64,000 nucleotides of DNA from the NCBI GenBank assembly GCA_023078685.1, contig JALGAS010000003.1:6076001-6140000 (forward strand). The letters are read 5' to 3'. How positions within the stretch are numbered: position 1 is the first letter of the stretch; every line of letters begins with the position of its first letter. The notes below the pieces were generated by a model that did not search any database, was not told the DNA's origin, and was given only the letters and a program-made list of their open reading frames with translations. This DNA is from Neopestalotiopsis rosae (Eukaryota; Ascomycota; Sordariomycetes; Amphisphaeriales; Sporocadaceae). This document shows positions 60,365 to 64,000 of this stretch, piece by piece. The translations under genes and the position numbers were made by a program.

Positions 60365-61741
60365 ATGACAAGCCCCTGCAAGGTCATCGTCGTGGGCGCA
60401 GGACCAGCCGGTCTCTCGCTTGCCCATGCCCTCACATTGGCCAAGATTGATTTTGTCGTATTGGAGAGAAGAGATACTGTGTCTATGGACTCGGGAGCCA
60501 GTCTGGTCCTCGCTCCGACGACACTGCGAGTGATGGAGCAATTCGGTCTTCTCGACAGGCTCTTGGCTTTGGGCGGCGAGCTCAAGTCCAACAAGACTCT
60601 TGATGTCAAGGGCAACGAACTCGGACACTCGGATGCCGTACAACTGATGAGAAAAAAGTAAGGAATCCCCTAGATCTAGAATGAAATTCACGGATCAAAT
60701 TTTACTCACACAAACCATAGCCATGGAACAGCGCCTGTTGCTTTCCACCGCGCACACCTAATCGACGCCATCCACGACGGCCTTTCCGCAGAAGCAAAGT
60801 CCAAGATTCTCACTGGAAAGCGCATTAGCGACATCACATCTGATGACAACGGCGCCGTGGTACGCTGCGAGGATGGTACCTCGTACGAAGGCGACATTGT
60901 AATCGGCGCCGACGGCGTGCACAGCCAAGTCCGCCGCATCATGCGGAAAATGGCCGTCGCCGGAGGGCGGGAAGCCGACTGGGACCCTGAAGTCCCCTAC
61001 ACCAGCGAGTATCGCTGTCTCTGGTGCAGCTTCCCGCACCCGGACAGCGGCGAGGCCTACGACACGCAGGACCGCGACCGTTCCGTCATGTACCTGGGCG
61101 GCGTGGAGCGGTCCTGGATCTTCCTGTACGAGCGGCTGCCCGAGAAGACGCGGGCGCGCGCGTCCTACTCGGACAGCGACGTCGACGACATGGCCGCCCG
61201 CTTCGCCGAGTACCCCGTCACGGACGAGCTCAAGGTCAAGGACTGCTACGCCATGAAGATCACGGCGGGCGCGTCCAACCTCGAGGAGGGCGTTATCAAG
61301 CACTGGTCCTACGGCCGCATTGCCCTCGTCGGCGACGCCTGCCACAAGTTTACCCCCAACGCCGGTCTAGGCTTCAACAACGGCATGCAGGATCTGGTGG
61401 CCCTGTGCAACGGGATCTACAAGGGCGTCCAGGCATCGCCCAATGGCAAGCTGGACATGTCAAAGATACAGTCCATCTTTTCGACTTACCAGGCCTCGCG
61501 AAAGAGCGAGATTCAAGCCCAGTTTGCGCAGTCTACGCATACCACACGCATGCAGGCTTGGTCGAGTCCTCCTCACTATCTCATGGCTCGCATCATGGGC
61601 AAGGACTTTGTCCAAAAGTTACTTCTCAACTATGTGGCATCTCGAGCCATGAGCAAGTCATTGATTCTGGAGTACGGACCGAACCCAACAGTTCTACAGG
61701 GTGCGGTCCCCTGGGTACACCAAATAACGCCTGCAGTCTAG
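60365..61741 (+). CDS. FAD-dependent monooxygenase (PHBH fold, PaxM/salicylate hydroxylase-like)
   Basis: Exons 60365-60657 and 60721-61741 (63-nt intron, GTAAGG to CATAG) encode 437 aa. Start MTSPCKVIVVGAGPAGLSLA carries the GxGxxG FAD motif (about residues 11-16), followed by a Glu of the second strand in FVVLERR. The DG motif is IGADGVHSQVRR (about 157-168) and the GD motif is LVGDACHKFTPNAGLGFNNG (about 299-318). These three motifs define group A flavoprotein hydroxylases; the TPNAG-GxNN wording is closest to the PaxM-like subset, which epoxidises or hydroxylates secondary metabolites. No transmembrane anchor is obvious at the C-terminus. There is no polyketide, terpene or peptide synthetase nearby, so the substrate is unknown. 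Codon use is strongly GC3-biased around 60890-61400. Confidence 0.92.
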
Positions 61742-62371
61742 ATTATGGCGACATGTTGAAGGGATGAAGAATGAGGTTAGCCGGTCTTATCGACAGCCGT
61801 ATTGGGTTTGTTTTTCAAGTTTAGGAATCGTAGCATTTGTGACATTTGAAGAGAAGAGCCGAAATGGAATTAATTGAGACATAGATGATAGATCAGAGAC
61901 ATCCAAAGACGTAGACATAGTGGCAATAATAAGAACTAAGTCCCAAAAAACGTCAAAAAAGAGCGATGACCCTGGATCCGAACCCTGAGCCCCCTAACAA
62001 AGATCCTCTCGTCTGATCATAGGATATTCACTTTTCACCTGGGTGGCCACTGCACTCGAGAGCTTTACCGCTCGGCCATTGGACCTTTGTGACTTGTGGT
62101 TAACAAAGGAGCTCTTTTTGAAACCTAAGACACCTCGGCACGTAACTGGAAATTCTTTCGAAAAACCCAGCCCAGTTATGCACTTAAGAGAATTGAGTTG
62201 TAGACATCGTCAATAAGGGCTCGGTCCGTGAAGAGAGATTTGTATCTTCTCTTGTATTCGGATTGCAGACGAGGTTGTTTTATCAAGCTGCTCAACTGTG
62301 GTACCCGAAAGTAATAAATGATGGTTCAATCTTGCACTGCGATAGCCGGAGCTTCCCTACGTCGTATACTA
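61742..62371. other. Convergent spacer containing a tRNA-like relic
   Basis: 630 bases between the stop codons of the monooxygenase (+) and TLS1 (-) genes. Apart from the Pol III-like element described separately, nothing is seen. Confidence 0.5.
61955..62085 (-). other. tRNA-like Pol III element, probably a degenerate tRNA
   Basis: Read on the minus strand: TGGCCGAGCGGT (62078-62067) matches the internal A box, GGTTCGGATCC (61984-61974) matches the B box, and a run of six T follows at 61960-61955, as at a Pol III terminator. The A-B distance suits a tRNA with an intron or long arm. However, the seven bases before the A box (GGTCCAA) do not pair with those after the T arm (GTCATCG), and the D and T stems have mismatches, so a functional cloverleaf does not close. 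Most likely a tRNA pseudogene or a SINE-type remnant. Confidence 0.4.
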
Positions 62372-63566
62372 TCATCTTTTGCTCTCTTTCTCCTTCTTCA
62401 GCATCAAATCTCTCATGGCCGCTCTTGAGTTGCGACTGCCACCCAGTTTCGGACCTTTAAGCACATCTTCACTATCCTTCTTATCCTTCTTCGCGGTGGC
62501 AGCGGGCCTCCTCTTTTGTTGCCTCTCCGCCATTGCCTCCATGAACTCTCTCTTAAATTCTTCAGCAATACGATCATCTGCAGCACCATCTTCATCTGCA
62601 CCGGGAGTGGCCACCGCGGGAGGCGTGGGTGTCTCGTATACGTCAACTGTGGGAACGTTAGCCACCTGTTCGTGTCACATCTTGTTATGCAGGACTTACG
62701 TCTGCTTTCTCGCATGATCTCCTCGACAAGTTGATCGCGTTTGATGTCATCGCTATTCCTCCTGTTGCGAGGTCTCCAGGGCTTGCCATCGCGACCCAGC
62801 CGGACCTTCTTGGGTCTTCCTGACTGCTCTTCCTCGACAACCTCTCCTTGTAGTCTGCGCCTGGCAAGTTCTGTCATGGCCTCGTTTCTACTACGGACTT
62901 CGTCGCCGAGGTCGATCTCCTGCAGTTTACTTTGCAAAGGTACATGCTTCGGAGGTTCTGGTTGCTTATCTGTCGTTGTGGTCGCAGCTTCAGATGATGG
63001 GACTGGCAAAGTGCTGTTGCCATGATCTGGCGTAGCAGTTGACTTTCGCTTGGCTATTTCGGATTCTATGAATTCCATCCTTGCTCCATCAGCAGCTGTA
63101 TGGCAGTGACATCTCAAAAGTAGGAGGGGACATACATGTGCTTGTTGACCAATTCGCTGGACACGCCCGTTTGCGCGGTGAAGCGCCTGTTGACGCCGCC
63201 GTTGGACAAGTCTATTGCTTTTTGCTCCTCCTCTCGTATCATCAGGCTCAGTTCGTCGTCCGCGTTGGCCGCTGTCGCTGAGGCGTCGTCTGCGCCGAAC
63301 CCAACGCCCTTTAATCTATGCTTTCGCGCATTTCGCTGCCGGATGATCTCTACGACAGACAGGCCCTCTTCCTCACTATTGGGTGCTTCGTTGCTCGCGA
63401 GATTTTCTTGTTCTGTCTTTTCCTCTGGTTTGGCTGCCTCTGTCGCCGGGGCTTCCTCCGCTGGCCTCTGTCTGAAGAACTTTCTCTTCTTGCCCCGAAA
63501 TACCACGGGCGCTTCTGTCGCTGCTGTTGCCTCCACTGGGGCAGTGGCAGGGGCGTCTGTATCCAT
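62372..63566 (-). CDS. TLS1: Tls1/C9orf78 (Hep59 family) spliceosome-associated protein
   Basis: Minus-strand exons 63566-63136, 63079-62700 and 62646-62372 give 361 aa. The acceptors CAAG at 63080 and CCCACAG at 62647 are the ones that keep frame. Family marks: FRGKKRKFFRQR near the start, EEEGLSVVEIIRQRNARK, the conserved GVNRRFTAQTGVSSELVNKH followed by MMEFIESEIAKRK, and a basic-acidic helical C-terminus. In fission yeast, Tls1 supports splicing of specific transcripts needed for telomere length control and heterochromatin silencing; human C9orf78 binds Brr2. Nuclear location is expected. The protein is largely disordered and very rich in Ala, Glu, Lys and Arg. It is divergent from the gene starting at 63949. 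Confidence 0.9.
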
Positions 63567-63948
63567 GGCGAGGCTCTTGGAAAGTACCTTGATGTTGAAG
63601 AACAGGGCGACTCGGTCGGTCCTGATGATATTCGCGTCGCAACAGCCGTTTGCGAAGATTTAACGATGCTTGATAAGAAAATACGTAGGCTGAAGGCGTC
63701 GGCGCGCCCTGGCGCATTTCTTGCCGTTGGCACGGCGTTGCTTAGGCGTCGCTTCCTAGCACGGACCCACCACTAAAGCTTCCCGCACCGCGCCACAAAA
63801 CCCCAGATTTATAGTTGGGCAGCCCTGTAAACAGCCAGTCTTGCAATAGCTAACATAAGCTGAAAACCACCAAGACCAGCCTATCGTGACATCGTCCACT
63901 ACTAATACCTTCAGGCACAAGCAGCTCTAATAGATCGTTCTATCGACC
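63567..63948. promoter_or_regulatory. Divergent promoter TLS1 / right-edge gene
   Basis: 382 bases between two divergent start codons. No further gene; no specific site identified. Confidence 0.45.
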
Positions 63949-64000
63949 ATGTCGTCCCAAAGAGTAAGTCTAGCTTACAGAAGCGTCCAAATTATTGCTG
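63949..64000 (+). CDS. Start of an unidentified gene, truncated by window edge
   Basis: ATG TCG TCC CAA AGA (MSSQR) at 63949-63963 is followed directly by GTAAGT, a consensus donor, so exon 1 would be 15 nt. A short first exon right after the start is common in fungal housekeeping genes. Nothing of the product can be identified. Confidence 0.5.
   Translation, partial: MSSQRVSLAYRSVQIIA

Noticed and set aside
60758..61345. 195-codon minus frame opposite the FAD monooxygenase
   Set aside because: Antisense shadow in a GC3-rich exon; no start context or family likeness.
60365..61741. Secondary-metabolite cluster around the monooxygenase, ABC, MFS and AKR genes
   Set aside because: These genes are up to 40 kb apart, separated by housekeeping genes, and there is no synthase or cyclase in the window.
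1..64000. CRISPR arrays, prokaryotic operons, rRNA operons
   Set aside because: No regularly spaced repeats, no Shine-Dalgarno-driven gene strings, and clear spliceosomal introns throughout; the DNA is eukaryotic.

Overview
This window looks like nuclear DNA of a filamentous ascomycete, most likely a sordariomycete (possibly Hypocreales). The genes are monocistronic and carry short introns of about 50-200 nt. Most introns have GTRNGT-like donors and CTAAC/CTGAC-like branch sites. The protein families are typical of such fungi: GH20 chitobiase, SPX-ankyrin-GDPD, a long ABC-B transporter and a PaxM-like flavin monooxygenase. Gene models were built by hand from splice signals and reading-phase checks; the order has not been compared with any genome.

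Left third (1-23.4 kb): the 5' part of a secreted GH20 beta-N-acetylhexosaminidase (-); the poly(A)-RNA-binding protein NAB2 (+); mitochondrial protoporphyrinogen oxidase HEM14 (+); a divergent pair of a Tm-1-like/UPF0261 protein (-) and a TIM-barrel PEP-hydrolase-like protein (+), which together equal the two halves of plant Tm-1; ribosomal protein eL33 (-) with a 10-nt microexon; glucose-6-phosphate dehydrogenase (+) with a 21-nt microexon; and a full-size ABC-B exporter (+).

Middle (23.4-47.5 kb): a 6.4-kb stretch with no recognisable gene, then a DUF2406 protein (+), the V-ATPase assembly factor VMA21 (-), the FUN30-type SNF2 remodeller (+), a patatin-like phospholipase (-) whose gene appears to begin about 500 bp upstream of the obvious start, a small hypothetical gene (+), a degraded Ty3/Gypsy reverse-transcriptase relic in an AT-rich patch, an aldo/keto reductase (-), and an MFS transporter (-) with an internally duplicated cytosolic N-terminus.

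Right part (47.5-64 kb): a 4.6-kb gene-poor interval, a GDE1-type glycerophosphodiesterase (+), an ankyrin protein with a HeLo-like N-terminus preceded by four 13-bp tandem repeats (+), a FAD monooxygenase (+), a tRNA-like Pol III relic (-), the spliceosome/telomere-silencing protein Tls1/C9orf78 (-), and the first codons of another gene (+).

Most genes are housekeeping genes acting separately; I see no secondary-metabolite cluster, operon or CRISPR. The Tm-1-like pair is the only clear functional unit. I did not find a convincing wholly new system. The points most worth checking are the Tm-1-like pair, the unusual exons and introns, the extended patatin gene, the HeLo-like ankyrin protein and the MFS N-terminal duplication.
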